64,000 nt of DNA. Source: Xylanibacter ruminicola (GTDB lineage: Bacteria > Bacteroidota > Bacteroidia > Bacteroidales > Bacteroidaceae). A program made the translations under genes and the position numbers. The DNA is taken from positions 1 through 64,000 of the forward strand of contig NZ_FRBD01000018.1 of the NCBI RefSeq assembly GCF_900142525.1, in the 5' to 3' direction. The notes under the pieces were generated by a model that did no database searches, had not been told where the DNA came from, and saw only the letters and a list, made by a program, of their open reading frames with translations. Below are positions 22,885 through 32,428 of this stretch, one piece after another (the first letter of the stretch is position 1; every line of letters starts with the position of its first letter).

Positions 22885-24423
22885 ATGAAAGCAATTTTTA
22901 AATATACACTCATAAGTCTTCTTGGAGCAGCAACATTCACTTCTTGCTCAGAAGATCTCCTTGAGACAAGCCCTTCAACCGCTGTTGCTACTGGCGAGAT
23001 GACTGCTTCTGCTAGCAGTGCTATTGCAGCCGTCGATGGTATCTACCGTATGATGTATACCACTGGTTGTACCACAGCATGGCAACATGAGGAGTTTGGT
23101 CTTCAGGCATTTACCTTGGCAGCCGACCTGATGGGTGAGGATCATATCCAGGCTAAGTCAGGTAGTGGTTGGTTCTACTACGATTATCTGTATCAGGTAA
23201 AAGGTGACTATACAAATACAGCAGGTCGCCCTTACGGTGTATGGAACTTCTTCTATACAAACATTGCCAATGCTAACTATGTAATTGCTGCCGAGAGCAC
23301 CATGGAAGGTGATCCTTCGGATGTAAAATACGTAGTTGGTCAGGCTTATGCTCTCCGTGCATTCAGCTACTTCATGCTGGCTCAGTGGTATGCCCGTACT
23401 TATGTAGGCCACGAGGATGAGCCTTGTGTTCCTCTCTATACAGAGCCTACAACTAAGGAGACTCAGGGTAAGCCACGTGAGACTGTAGCCGCAGTTTACA
23501 AGCTGATTGACAGTGATATTGCTAAGGCAGAGGAACTGCTCGATGCTACTGAGCACAGCCGCAACAGCATTTCTCATATCGACGCCTCTGTTGCATACGG
23601 TATCCATGCTCGTATTGCATCGGTTGAGGAGAACTGGACTCTGGCTAAGGAGTGTGCTGATAAGGCAATCAAGCTCTCTACAGCTAAGATTGCAGAAGTT
23701 AATCAGTTTGCAGGCGTTAACAACGTTAATGCTGCAAACGTAATGTGGGGTGCAAAGATTATTGCCGACCAGGTTACTTCGTATGCCAGCTTCTTCTGTC
23801 ACATGGATGCCGACATGGGTAAATATGGTCAGAGTGCACCTCAGCAGATTACTCGCGACCTCTATGCCAAGATGGGAGCTAATGACGCACGTCGCGCATG
23901 GTGGAACCCAAGCGATAAAGCCAATGGTTCTAATGGTTATCAGCAGGAAAAGTTCAAGTTCTTGAACTATGCTACTTGGGAAGGTGATTACATCTACATG
24001 CGAATTGAGGAGATGTACCTTACAAAGGCCGAGGCTGAATGCATGCTGGGCGACGATGCTGCTGCACAGCAGACACTAGCCACACTCATGAAGTATCGTG
24101 ACTCTGACTACACCTGCGCTAAGACAGGTAAGGAGTTGGGTACAACCTCTGAGGCTATTAACGAAACAGGATCACTGCGTGAGGAAATTATCCTTCAGCG
24201 TCGTATCGAGTTGTGGGGTGAGTTCGGACGCATCTACGACTTGCGCCGTCTGCATCAGGGCTTTACACGTTCTACCGACCAGGGACATCCTTCGGCTGCT
24301 ACACGTACAAACAAAGCTACTGTTAATCCAGAAAGCTACAAGTGGGTGATGGTTATCCCTCAGTCTGAGTTTGATGGAAATGCTAGCATGGATGCTGAGA
24401 AAGATCAGAATTCATTTGAGTAA
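22885..24423 (+). CDS. SusD/RagB-family glycan-binding lipoprotein (first)
   Basis: The 512-residue lipoprotein (lipobox FTSC) has the SusD fold: N-terminal TPR-like helices (YALRAFSYFMLAQWYAR near residue 160), and the C-terminal REEIILQRRIELWGEFGRIYDLRR block. It acts as the lid over the SusC barrel and binds substrate at the surface. It lies 23 bp after susC1 and 26 bp before the accessory lipoprotein, so all three form one operon. Confidence 0.95.
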   Translation: MKAIFKYTLISLLGAATFTSCSEDLLETSPSTAVATGEMTASASSAIAAVDGIYRMMYTTGCTTAWQHEEFGLQAFTLAADLMGEDHIQAKSGSGWFYYDYLYQVKGDYTNTAGRPYGVWNFFYTNIANANYVIAAESTMEGDPSDVKYVVGQAYALRAFSYFMLAQWYARTYVGHEDEPCVPLYTEPTTKETQGKPRETVAAVYKLIDSDIAKAEELLDATEHSRNSISHIDASVAYGIHARIASVEENWTLAKECADKAIKLSTAKIAEVNQFAGVNNVNAANVMWGAKIIADQVTSYASFFCHMDADMGKYGQSAPQQITRDLYAKMGANDARRAWWNPSDKANGSNGYQQEKFKFLNYATWEGDYIYMRIEEMYLTKAEAECMLGDDAAAQQTLATLMKYRDSDYTCAKTGKELGTTSEAINETGSLREEIILQRRIELWGEFGRIYDLRRLHQGFTRSTDQGHPSAATRTNKATVNPESYKWVMVIPQSEFDGNASMDAEKDQNSFE

Positions 24424-24449
24424 TATTAATATAAAAAATGATATTGAAT

Positions 24450-25244
24450 ATGAAGAAATATATTTTAGGTCTGGCCGTACTTGCAGGAATGATGTTTACT
24501 GCCTGTGATACAGACAACGTGGGTACCATCTACACCACGACAGCCCAGAACATCTCGTTCGAGAATGCTAAGCCAGCTAAGATTGTGACAAAGGCTTCAA
24601 GCATAACAGTTCCAGTCAGTATCGTTCGCACAAATACCAATGGCGAATATACAGTTCATTATACACTGTCTTCTGAAGAGGATGGCATATTTTCTGATAG
24701 CAACAATGGAGCTGTTACATTCGCAGCTGGCGAATGGTCAAAGACTTTCAACATTGATGTAACTAACATGAAGGGTGGTACACTATATACCGCCACACTG
24801 ACTCTCAGTGAAGAAGACGCTCAGTCTGCAGACGCTGTTCTGAACACACAAACAAACACTACGACAACCATCAGCGTAATGTGTGACTATAACTGGGTGG
24901 CAGTAGGTACTGGATTCTATAGTTCACCTGACTGGTGGGAAGCTGAGTATGAGGTTGATATTGAAAAGGCAGAGGGAACCAACCTCTACCGTATCAAGAA
25001 CCTCTTCGCAGATGGCTATGACATCGAGTTCACTATTGGCGACGACAATGTTGTAACCGTTCTGCCTCAGGAGTCTTGGATTTACACAGGTTATGGTGCG
25101 GTAGTACTGGAAGGAGCTTACGAAAACTATGTGGCTGGTACATATGATCCAGCAACTAAGCAGATTTCACTAGCTCTTAATCAAACACTTCCTGCTATTA
25201 GCTATGTCTTCGGTGTCTTCGTCGATACACTGACCATGCCCTAA
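24450..25244 (+). CDS. Surface lipoprotein of the SusCD operon (glycan-binding type)
   Basis: The 264-residue lipoprotein (MKKYILGLAVLAGMMFTAC) has an N-terminal immunoglobulin-like/Calx-beta-like domain (about 30-135; PVSIVRTNTNGEYTVHYTLS) and a C-terminal beta-rich domain with many aromatics (YNWVAVGTGFYSSPDWWEAE). Such third genes of SusCD operons usually encode surface glycan-binding proteins. ATG 24450 is chosen over 24438 because it starts the signal peptide. The operon ends at the terminator 25279-25319. Confidence 0.75.
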   Translation: MKKYILGLAVLAGMMFTACDTDNVGTIYTTTAQNISFENAKPAKIVTKASSITVPVSIVRTNTNGEYTVHYTLSSEEDGIFSDSNNGAVTFAAGEWSKTFNIDVTNMKGGTLYTATLTLSEEDAQSADAVLNTQTNTTTTISVMCDYNWVAVGTGFYSSPDWWEAEYEVDIEKAEGTNLYRIKNLFADGYDIEFTIGDDNVVTVLPQESWIYTGYGAVVLEGAYENYVAGTYDPATKQISLALNQTLPAISYVFGVFVDTLTMP

Positions 25245-25278
25245 TAGGAATATTTCGTAAGAATAGACTAATAACATC

Positions 25279-25319
25279 AAAAAAGATAGGGTGCTCAATG
25301 GTGAGCACCCTATCTTTTT
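25279..25319 (+). terminator. Rho-independent terminator
   Basis: A perfect 18-bp arm pair (AGATAGGGTGCTCA / TGAGCACCCTATCT with A/T extensions) around a 4-nt loop. It separates the first SusCD operon from the second. Confidence 0.96.
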
Positions 25320-25446
25320 GTTTAGTAGTATGCTCATCTGCCGCTATGAAAATAACACGCCAACAAGAAATACAAAATAAACAAAAGAAAGCAAAACAGA
25401 AGTTTAAGTATCAAAGTGAAAGCAAAGGTTAATATTTACTATCTAA

Positions 25447-25551
25447 TTGATACATATCAAGGCCATATGAGTAAAAATGCAAAAAATGCAGCAAAAACAC
25501 CATTTTCTTTTAAAAATATTTTTTAAATAGGAAAATATACACTAATTTTGC
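25447..25551 (+). promoter_or_regulatory. susC2 operator-like palindrome and promoter
   Basis: TTGAT-ACAT-ATCAA (25447-25460) stands 96 bp upstream of the -7 box TAATTTTGC (25543-25551), matching the first susC promoter in sequence and spacing. The leader is about 50 nt. The remainder of the 25320-25605 gap is A-rich without a gene. Confidence 0.6.
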
Positions 25552-25605
25552 AGTGATTAAAATCTTTAATAACACAACTATAATTAAACAAAAGAGAGTG
25601 AATTT

Positions 25606-28600
25606 ATGAAAAAAGGACTAACGTTGTTTATGATGAGTCTCTTCCTTTGTGTAGGAAGTGCTCTTGCACAAACGAAAGTTTCTGGTACTGTACTCTCACA
25701 AGAAGACGGCCAGCCAATTATTGGAGCAGCCGTTAAGGTAGTGGGAACCAGTACTGGTATGTTGACAAACGTAAATGGTCGATTCGACCTGACTATTCCA
25801 GCAGGCAAAACCGATCTAGAGATTAGTTATTTGGGATACGAAAGCAAGACTGTTAAGGCCAAGAACGGCATGAAGGTTTTCCTGAAGGCTGATGCCCAAG
25901 CCCTCGACGAGGTGGTAGTTACTGCCATGGGTATCTCGCGTGAGAAGAAGGCGCTGGGATATGCCGTATCTGAGGTGAATGGCGATGAGCTTATTAAGAG
26001 CCGTGGTGGACTGAGCAACCCTGTTAATGCTCTACAGGGAAAGGTTGCAGGTCTGCAAATCAGTTCTGGTGCCGGTTCTATGGGTGGATCATCAAAGGTA
26101 CTTATCCGTGGTAACAACTCACTGAGCGGATCAAACCAGCCTCTGTTTGTGGTTGACGGTGTACCCTTGGAAGGTAAGGACTTCAACTCTACCGACACCC
26201 AGCGTGGTGGTGGTGGTTACGACTATGGTAACCTGATTCAGGACCTGAACCCCGACGATATTGAGAGCGTTTCAGTACTTAAAGGTGCTGCTGCATCGGC
26301 TCTGTATGGTAGTCGTGCCTCAAATGGTGTGATTATGATTACAACCAAGAAGGCTAAGAAGCAGCAGGGGCTGGGTGTTGAGTTCAGCTCTACTCTAGGC
26401 ATTGAGCGCGTTAGCAAGCTGCCTAAGCTGCAGAAGGAATACGGCGGTGGCTATGGCTACATGGCTCTTGACGGATATGATGACTTTGCAGAGGTAGAAA
26501 TCAATGGTATCACCTATACTGTACCTGATTACGGTATGGACGAGAGTTGGGGTCCAAAGCTTGACGGACGTCAGGTTCTGTCATGGTACGACCTGGCTAA
26601 GTGGGAGGCTAACGGAAAAGTAGGCAACCCAACCACATCGGCATGGAGCGCTCCAAAGCACGATTACGACGACTTCTTTGAGACGGGCGTATCTTACACC
26701 AACAACGTTGCCATCTCGCAGGTTTACGACAATAGCGCTTTCCGTATCAGCTATACAAACACCAGCCTTGACGGATATCTGCCCAACAGTTCGATGTATA
26801 AGAACATCTTCAATGTAAATGGCAACATTATGAGCCCCGACAAGAAGCTGAACGTGTTTACAAGCGTCAACTTCTTCAACAGCCGTGCCAAGGGACGTCA
26901 GGATACTGGTTATGGCGACAACAACATCATGGTGAAGTTTGTACAGTGGGGTCAGCGCCAGCTGGATATGAACGAACTGAAGGATATGTATAAATATCCC
27001 GATGGAACACAGGCAACTTGGAACCGTAACGCTGTTGACGATCCAACACCTGCATACCACAACAACCAGTACTGGAGCCGCTATATGAACTACGAGAATG
27101 ATACTCGTAACCGTATCTATGGTAACGCAGGCTTCAGCTATCAAATTCTGCCTCAGTTGAAGGCTCAGTACAAGGTAAACCTCGACTTCTTTGTTGACAA
27201 GCAGTACGAGCGCAATGCAGTAGGTTCGCAGGAGGAGTCACGCTATAAGGAGATTTCACGTCAGCAGTACGAAATCAACCATGAGTTTATGCTGATGTAC
27301 AACCAGACATTCAACGACTTTACACTGAATGCAAACTTCGGTGCAAACATCATGATGAACCACTATGAGTATGTGTATGGTGAGACACAGGGCGGACTGG
27401 CTATCCCTGAGTTCTACGACCTGTCAAACTCACTGACACAGGCTGCTGGTTACAACTACCGTCGCGAAAAGTCGATCAACTCACTCTTTGGCGACGTAAC
27501 CCTGGGCTGGAAGAACATGCTCTATCTGGAAGGAACCATCCGTGGTGATAGATCATCTACCCTGCCAAAGGGTAACAACACCTACGTATATCCTTCAATC
27601 ACTGGTAGCTGGATTTTCTCTGAGCTGCTGAAGGAGAAGACACCTTGGCTGAGTTTCGGTAAGGTTCGTCTCGGCTTTGCAAAGGTAGGTAACGACACTG
27701 ACCCATATCAACTGTACAACACCTTCTCGCAGTACACCAATATCGACTCAACTACTCCTGGTTACCGTCTGCCTAACACCATGCAGAACCCTGACCTGAA
27801 GCCTGAGTCAACATCATCGTTCGAGGCTGGTTTGGAGATGAGCTTCTTCAACAACCGTCTGGGATTCGACGTCACATACTATCGTACCAATACCAAGGAC
27901 GAGATTCTGCCTCTGTCGGTATCTGGAACAACAGGTTATATATATAAATATGTGAACTCTGGTGAGATTGAGAACAAGGGTATCGAGGTAGGTATCCACG
28001 CTACTCCTGTTAAGACTCACGACTTTGAGTGGACTACCAACCTGACTCTGGCTTCGAACAAGAACAAGGTTAAGTCGCTGGCCGACGGTGTAGACTACTA
28101 TCGTATCTCAAGCGCTCCATTCCTTGTTGAAATCGGAGCTATGGTAGGTGAGGAATACGGCGTTATCATGGGTACCGACTTTGTTTACGACGAGAATGGC
28201 AACAAGCTTGTTGACGAAGATGGTCTCTATATGGCTACCGATGGCAACAAGGTTATCGGACATATCTTCCCAGACTTTACCGGTGGTTGGACCAACTCAT
28301 TCCGTTACAAGAATCTCGACCTGAGCTTCCAGCTCGACTTCTCAAAGGGTGGTCAGTACTTCTCTACCACATATCTGTGGGGTATGTACTGCGGTATGTT
28401 CGAGGAGACAGCTGCCAACAATGTACGTGAAACAGGTATCATCTCTGAGGGATATACTATAGACGGCAAGCCTAACACTACTGTTGTTGCCGCTCGCGAC
28501 TACTATGAGAACTTCTACTCTGGCCCTGCTGCTCAGAGCCTGTTGAAGAGCGATTACATCAAACTGCGTGAGGTGAGCGTTGGCTACACATTCAAACTGA

Positions 28601-28788
28601 ATCCAGCTTGGTTTGTAAAGAGTCTGCGACTCTCTGCCTATGGCCGTAACCTGGGTGTATGGGGTCCTGACACTAAACACTTCGACCCAGAAATGATTGT
28701 AACCGGTTCTGGTAACATTCAGGGTGTTGAAGGTGGTGCTACTCCAATGGTTTCTACCTATGGTTTCACAGTTAATATGAAATTCTAA
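25606..28788 (+). CDS. SusC/RagA TonB-dependent outer-membrane transporter (second)
   Basis: The 1060-residue protein has a signal peptide, regulatory-like domain, TonB box (DEVVVTAMG), plug (SKVLIRGNNSLSGSNQPLFV) and barrel. Residues 23-53 are identical to the first SusC (TKVSGTVLSQEDGQPIIGAA and beyond) and the region to about 100 is close, but the rest is diverged, with an IESVSVLKGAAASALYGSRA-type plug. It therefore imports a different ligand. It is coupled to a SusD of a different subfamily 20 bp downstream. It has its own promoter and shares the TTGAT-N4-ATCAA element. Confidence 0.96.
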   Translation: MKKGLTLFMMSLFLCVGSALAQTKVSGTVLSQEDGQPIIGAAVKVVGTSTGMLTNVNGRFDLTIPAGKTDLEISYLGYESKTVKAKNGMKVFLKADAQALDEVVVTAMGISREKKALGYAVSEVNGDELIKSRGGLSNPVNALQGKVAGLQISSGAGSMGGSSKVLIRGNNSLSGSNQPLFVVDGVPLEGKDFNSTDTQRGGGGYDYGNLIQDLNPDDIESVSVLKGAAASALYGSRASNGVIMITTKKAKKQQGLGVEFSSTLGIERVSKLPKLQKEYGGGYGYMALDGYDDFAEVEINGITYTVPDYGMDESWGPKLDGRQVLSWYDLAKWEANGKVGNPTTSAWSAPKHDYDDFFETGVSYTNNVAISQVYDNSAFRISYTNTSLDGYLPNSSMYKNIFNVNGNIMSPDKKLNVFTSVNFFNSRAKGRQDTGYGDNNIMVKFVQWGQRQLDMNELKDMYKYPDGTQATWNRNAVDDPTPAYHNNQYWSRYMNYENDTRNRIYGNAGFSYQILPQLKAQYKVNLDFFVDKQYERNAVGSQEESRYKEISRQQYEINHEFMLMYNQTFNDFTLNANFGANIMMNHYEYVYGETQGGLAIPEFYDLSNSLTQAAGYNYRREKSINSLFGDVTLGWKNMLYLEGTIRGDRSSTLPKGNNTYVYPSITGSWIFSELLKEKTPWLSFGKVRLGFAKVGNDTDPYQLYNTFSQYTNIDSTTPGYRLPNTMQNPDLKPESTSSFEAGLEMSFFNNRLGFDVTYYRTNTKDEILPLSVSGTTGYIYKYVNSGEIENKGIEVGIHATPVKTHDFEWTTNLTLASNKNKVKSLADGVDYYRISSAPFLVEIGAMVGEEYGVIMGTDFVYDENGNKLVDEDGLYMATDGNKVIGHIFPDFTGGWTNSFRYKNLDLSFQLDFSKGGQYFSTTYLWGMYCGMFEETAANNVRETGIISEGYTIDGKPNTTVVAARDYYENFYSGPAAQSLLKSDYIKLREVSVGYTFKLNPAWFVKSLRLSAYGRNLGVWGPDTKHFDPEMIVTGSGNIQGVEGGATPMVSTYGFTVNMKF

Positions 28789-28808
28789 AACGAAGGAGGA
28801 AACAAAAT

Positions 28809-30401
28809 ATGAAAAATATAATCAAATATACACTGGTAGGTTCACTTTGCTTCACAGCCGCAGCTTGCTCTGACCAAGAGGCATTGAACGTTAATCCCAA
28901 TGTTGCTTCGAACGTTCCATCAAACATGATCATGAACGCTGCTGAGAAGTGGACAGTGGACAATATCTACGACAACTGGTTCAGCGGACGTCAGTGTCTG
29001 GTTTACTCACAGCAGTGGAGCCAGCGCAACTATACTGAAGAAGACCGATACCAGATTCGTGAGTCGGTAAACAACAGCTACTTCAAGTACATGTACATGG
29101 GTCTGAACAACTTCCAGAAAGTGATCAGCATGAATACCGACGAGGCAACCAAGAACGCCAGTTCGGCCTATGGCGCAAACGCCAACCAGATAGCAGCAGC
29201 AATGATCATGAAGGTATGGCTGGCTGACTTGATGACCGACACATGGGGAAGCATCCCATATTCTGAGGCTCTGAAACTGGAGAGCGACAACGTGCTCTAT
29301 GCAAAGTATGACGACCAGAAGGATCTGTATGCCCAGCTGATGAAGGAACTGACAGAAGCTGTTGAAATGATCGACGAGTCGGAGGTTGCCTTCACCAGTG
29401 GTGATGTAATCTACGATGGCGACGCCTCAAAGTGGAAGAAATTCGGCAACTCACTAAAGTGCCGTCTGGCAGTACACATGTCGAAGGTAGACAGCAACTG
29501 GAAGAGCTACATCCAGCAGGCTCTGCAGAGCGGTGTGTTCGAGAGCAACGACGATGCAGCCAAGTTCCAGTACAGCGCATCTGGTACTGAGTACTGTAAG
29601 TTCTACGAAGGTTTCTTTGTTGACCGTCGTAACGACTTTGCTATCAACAAGACACTTGCCGACCTGCTGAAGGGTCAGCGTGATACGCTGAATGCAAAGA
29701 GTCATCCTTGGGAGGGTGTTATCGACCCACGTATCCATGTCTACACTGTTGACGATGGTAAGTGGAACGGTATGGCTGTAGCTACTCAGACAGGTATCCA
29801 GGCGCGTCTGTTCACACAGGATGGTGTAAAGAGTTGGTATGCTGATCAGCCACCAGTACTGAGCAAGACTTATGCAGTGCCCCTGATGACATACGCTGAG
29901 TTGAAGTTCATTATCGGTGAGTATAATGATTTCAGCGTTGACGACTACAAAGAAGGCGTTGAGGCAAGTATCGATTACTGGTATAACGTAATGGGTGCTA
30001 CACCTGATGCTGATGAGGTAGCTGCATACGTTGAGGCAGTTTGCAAGAACGTGAATGCTGAGGCCTATGCCATCCAAAAGTATATCGACCTCTACACCAA
30101 CGGTACTGAGGCTTGGACAGAGATTCGTCGTACTGGTTATCCTGAGCAGATAGTACGTCCTGGAGAAATCTGTGCAGTATACAAAACAGACAGTGGTCAG
30201 GTTCCTTATGAATTTACGCCACTATCTGAAGTTAAGGGCGACATCATTTCACGTGTAAAATATCCTACTGACGAGAGTACACTGAACAGCGAGAGTTGGA
30301 AAGCTGCTGTAGCCAAGCTGCAGGACGGTACCAACAACTACTATTCAAAGATGTTCTGGGATGTACGTACATCAACATACGATCACCCTGCAAATAAGTA
30401 A
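28809..30401 (+). CDS. SusD/RagB-family lipoprotein (second, SusD-like_2 type)
   Basis: The 530-residue lipoprotein (lipobox AAAC, Cys20) belongs to the SusD group with the NVNPNVASNVPSNMIMNAAE start and YILxT-type core (WKKFGNSLKCRLAVHMSKV, YAVPLMTYAELKFIIGE, GTEAWTEIRRTGYPE). It differs clearly from the first SusD in this locus. It pairs with the second SusC and is the last gene of its operon, ending at the terminator 30424-30456. An AGGAGG-like sequence precedes its start. Confidence 0.93.
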   Translation: MKNIIKYTLVGSLCFTAAACSDQEALNVNPNVASNVPSNMIMNAAEKWTVDNIYDNWFSGRQCLVYSQQWSQRNYTEEDRYQIRESVNNSYFKYMYMGLNNFQKVISMNTDEATKNASSAYGANANQIAAAMIMKVWLADLMTDTWGSIPYSEALKLESDNVLYAKYDDQKDLYAQLMKELTEAVEMIDESEVAFTSGDVIYDGDASKWKKFGNSLKCRLAVHMSKVDSNWKSYIQQALQSGVFESNDDAAKFQYSASGTEYCKFYEGFFVDRRNDFAINKTLADLLKGQRDTLNAKSHPWEGVIDPRIHVYTVDDGKWNGMAVATQTGIQARLFTQDGVKSWYADQPPVLSKTYAVPLMTYAELKFIIGEYNDFSVDDYKEGVEASIDYWYNVMGATPDADEVAAYVEAVCKNVNAEAYAIQKYIDLYTNGTEAWTEIRRTGYPEQIVRPGEICAVYKTDSGQVPYEFTPLSEVKGDIISRVKYPTDESTLNSESWKAAVAKLQDGTNNYYSKMFWDVRTSTYDHPANK

Positions 30402-30423
30402 ATTTGCAATCATCTATTATAAT

Positions 30424-30456
30424 AATAGGAGAACTCAAAAGGGTTCTCCTATTTTT
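30424..30456. terminator. Bidirectional terminator
   Basis: AATAGGAGAAC and GTTCTCCTATT form a perfect 11-bp stem followed by TTTT, between the susD2 stop and the convergent tadA stop at 30460. Confidence 0.93.
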
Positions 30457-30459
30457 ATT

Positions 30460-30912
30460 TCAGCGCTTGGATTTGAAGAAGTCCTGCATCAGTTGACGAC
30501 ATTCTTCTTCAAGTACACCTGTGGTAACAGTGGCTTTTGGGTGGAAGGCACGAGGAGCCAGTAGATGGTAACCACGTTTATCGTCAGGGGTACCATAGAC
30601 AATACGTGGAATCTGAGCCCACCCTATCGCTCCTGCACACATAGTACAGGGTTCTACCGTTACGTAGAGGGTACAGTCAGTGAGGTACTTGCCGCCAAGG
30701 GTGTTGGCAGCAGCAGTAATGGCTTGCATCTCGGCATGAGCAGTTACATCGCAGAGAGTCTCAGTAAGGTTGTGAGCGCGGGATATAACACGGTCTTTAC
30801 AAACCACAACTGCCCCTATGGGAATCTCACCCGCCTTCATCGCTTCATGGGCCTCTTCAAGGGCCATTTGCATAAAGCGCTCATCTTTTTTTTGTTGTTC
30901 TTCGCTAATCAT
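30460..30912 (-). CDS. tadA: tRNA-specific adenosine deaminase
   Basis: The 150-residue enzyme makes inosine at the wobble position of tRNA-Arg(ACG). The zinc site is visible: His59-Ala-Glu61 and Pro88-Cys89-x-x-Cys92 (VEPCTMC). The C-terminal helix (ECRQLMQDFFKSKR) is as in the bacterial family. The -7 box TAACTTTGC (complement of 30916-30924) is 3 nt from the ATG, so the mRNA is probably leaderless. It is divergent from birA with a mirror-image promoter. Confidence 0.94.
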   Translation of the reverse strand: MISEEQQKKDERFMQMALEEAHEAMKAGEIPIGAVVVCKDRVISRAHNLTETLCDVTAHAEMQAITAAANTLGGKYLTDCTLYVTVEPCTMCAGAIGWAQIPRIVYGTPDDKRGYHLLAPRAFHPKATVTTGVLEEECRQLMQDFFKSKR

Positions 30913-30915
30913 GTT

Positions 30916-30945
30916 GCAAAGTTAAGAAAAAAATCGTAACTTTGC
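30916..30945. promoter_or_regulatory. Mirror-image divergent promoters of tadA and birA
   Basis: GCAAAGTTA (30916-30924) and TAACTTTGC (30937-30945) are exact inverted copies of the -7 box separated by 12 bp. Each lies within 8 nt of the start codon it serves. Confidence 0.75.
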
Positions 30946-30952
30946 ACTCAGA

Positions 30953-31666
30953 ATGATGAAATTTGAGGTTGTACATATCGAAGAAACGGATTCTACCAAC
31001 CTTTGGATGAAGGAAAACGGGGTAGGCGACCAAGTGGTAGTGGCTGATTACCAGACTGCTGGCAAGGGTTGCGGTTCGAACTCATGGGAGGCCGAACGTG
31101 GACAGAATCTGTTGTTCTCGGTAATGATACATCCTAAGAGTCTTCAGGCTAAAAATCAGTTTATCATTACGCAGGTGGTATCTGTGGCTTTATGCAAGAC
31201 ACTAGATAGTTATTTGCAAAAACCAATATCAATCAAGTGGCCTAATGATATTTATGTGGGTGATAAGAAAATATGTGGAGTGCTGATAGAGAACCGACTG
31301 CAAGGTCGCATGATAAAAGACACAATCATAGGCATTGGACTGAATGTCAACCAGACTGTGTTTAAAAGTGATGCGCCAAACCCAGTATCCATCAAACAAC
31401 TGACAGGAAAGGATACTGATCGCGAGGAGTTGCTTACAGCATTTCTGAAACAACTGAACAAGACGGCCAAAAGTGCCACCATCATAGCCGACTACAAAGC
31501 AAGGCTGTACAGACGCGAAGGCAAGCATCTGTTCATGACAAACAATACCACCTTCGAAGCCAGTATCGTGGACGTGAAGGATGATGGACGGCTGATGCTG
31601 GAAGACGAAAAGGGCGTAGCGCACTTGTTTAGATTTAAGGAGGTGCAATTTGTAATTCACAATTGA
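30953..31666 (+). CDS. birA: Biotin--[acetyl-CoA-carboxylase] ligase
   Basis: The 237-residue protein attaches biotin to carboxylase carrier domains. It has the biotin-ligase core (TDSTNLWMKE, the AGKG loop, KWPNDIYVGDKKICGVLIE, IIGIGLNVNQ) and a C-terminal SH3-like part. It lacks an N-terminal HTH domain, so it is an enzyme only and not a repressor. A second in-frame ATG at 30956 is equally possible. The stop lies inside the heptamer array leading to pyrH. Confidence 0.94.
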   Translation: MMKFEVVHIEETDSTNLWMKENGVGDQVVVADYQTAGKGCGSNSWEAERGQNLLFSVMIHPKSLQAKNQFIITQVVSVALCKTLDSYLQKPISIKWPNDIYVGDKKICGVLIENRLQGRMIKDTIIGIGLNVNQTVFKSDAPNPVSIKQLTGKDTDREELLTAFLKQLNKTAKSATIIADYKARLYRREGKHLFMTNNTTFEASIVDVKDDGRLMLEDEKGVAHLFRFKEVQFVIHN

Positions 31667-31695
31667 CAATTCATAATTGATAATTTACAATTATA
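31654..31695. repeat. Heptamer array AATTNAC/T x6 across the birA-pyrH junction
   Basis: Six 7-bp units (AATTCAC, AATTGAC, AATTCAT, AATTGAT, AATTTAC, AATTATA) run from the last birA codons to the pyrH ATG. Confidence 0.8.
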
Positions 31696-32405
31696 TGGCA
31701 AGATTTAAGAGAATTCTGTTGAAACTCTCGGGTGAGAGTTTGATGGGTAAGCAGGGCTACGGCATCGACCCTGAGAGACTGAGCGACTATGCTAACCAGA
31801 TTAAGGAGATAGCAGGAATGGGCGTTCAGATTGGTATCGTAATTGGTGGTGGAAACATTTTCCGTGGTCTGTCGGGCTCACAGAAAGGTTTCGATCGTGT
31901 AAAGGGCGACCAGATGGGTATGTGCGCCACAGTCATCAACTCGCTGGCACTGAGCTCAGCTCTTGGTGCAGTTGGTGTAAAGAACAAGGTACTGACTGCC
32001 ATCCGCATGGAGCCTATTGGCGAGTTCTACACCAAGTGGAAGGCTATCGAGGCTATGGAGGCAGGATATGTGTGCATCTTCTCAGCAGGTACAGGTTCAC
32101 CCTACTTCACTACTGATACAGGTTCAAGTCTGCGTGGCATAGAGATTGAGGCCGACGTAATGCTGAAGGGCACTCGCGTTGACGGCATCTATACCGCTGA
32201 CCCAGAAAAGGATCCAACAGCCACCAAGTTTGATGACATTACTTATAAAGAGGTATTGGCACGTGGATTGAAGGTAATGGACCTGACGGCTATCTGCATG
32301 TGTCAGGACAACAATCTGCCTATCTACGTATTCAATATGGACGTAGTGGGAAATCTGAAGAAAGTAATGGACGGCGAACAGATAGGAACGCTAGTGCACA
32401 ATTGA
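31695..32405 (+). CDS. pyrH: UMP kinase
   Basis: The 236-residue amino-acid-kinase-fold enzyme phosphorylates UMP. Motifs: LLKLSGESLMG near the start, IGIVIGGGNIFRG near residue 53, GTGSPYFTTDTGSSLRGIEIEA in the middle, and DVVGNLKKVM near the end. ATG 31695 is chosen over an in-frame TTG at 31677, which lies in the heptamer array. The gene ends in another heptamer array and converges on the DUF4834 gene. Confidence 0.97.
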   Translation: MARFKRILLKLSGESLMGKQGYGIDPERLSDYANQIKEIAGMGVQIGIVIGGGNIFRGLSGSQKGFDRVKGDQMGMCATVINSLALSSALGAVGVKNKVLTAIRMEPIGEFYTKWKAIEAMEAGYVCIFSAGTGSPYFTTDTGSSLRGIEIEADVMLKGTRVDGIYTADPEKDPTATKFDDITYKEVLARGLKVMDLTAICMCQDNNLPIYVFNMDVVGNLKKVMDGEQIGTLVHN

Positions 32406-32428
32406 ACATTGAAGATTGAAGATTCAAA
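32401..32428. repeat. Heptamer array ATTGAAC/G x4 between convergent genes
   Basis: ATTGAAC, ATTGAAG, ATTGAAG and ATTCAAA contain the pyrH stop (32403-32405) and reach the stop of the convergent DUF4834 gene (32424). Confidence 0.8.
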
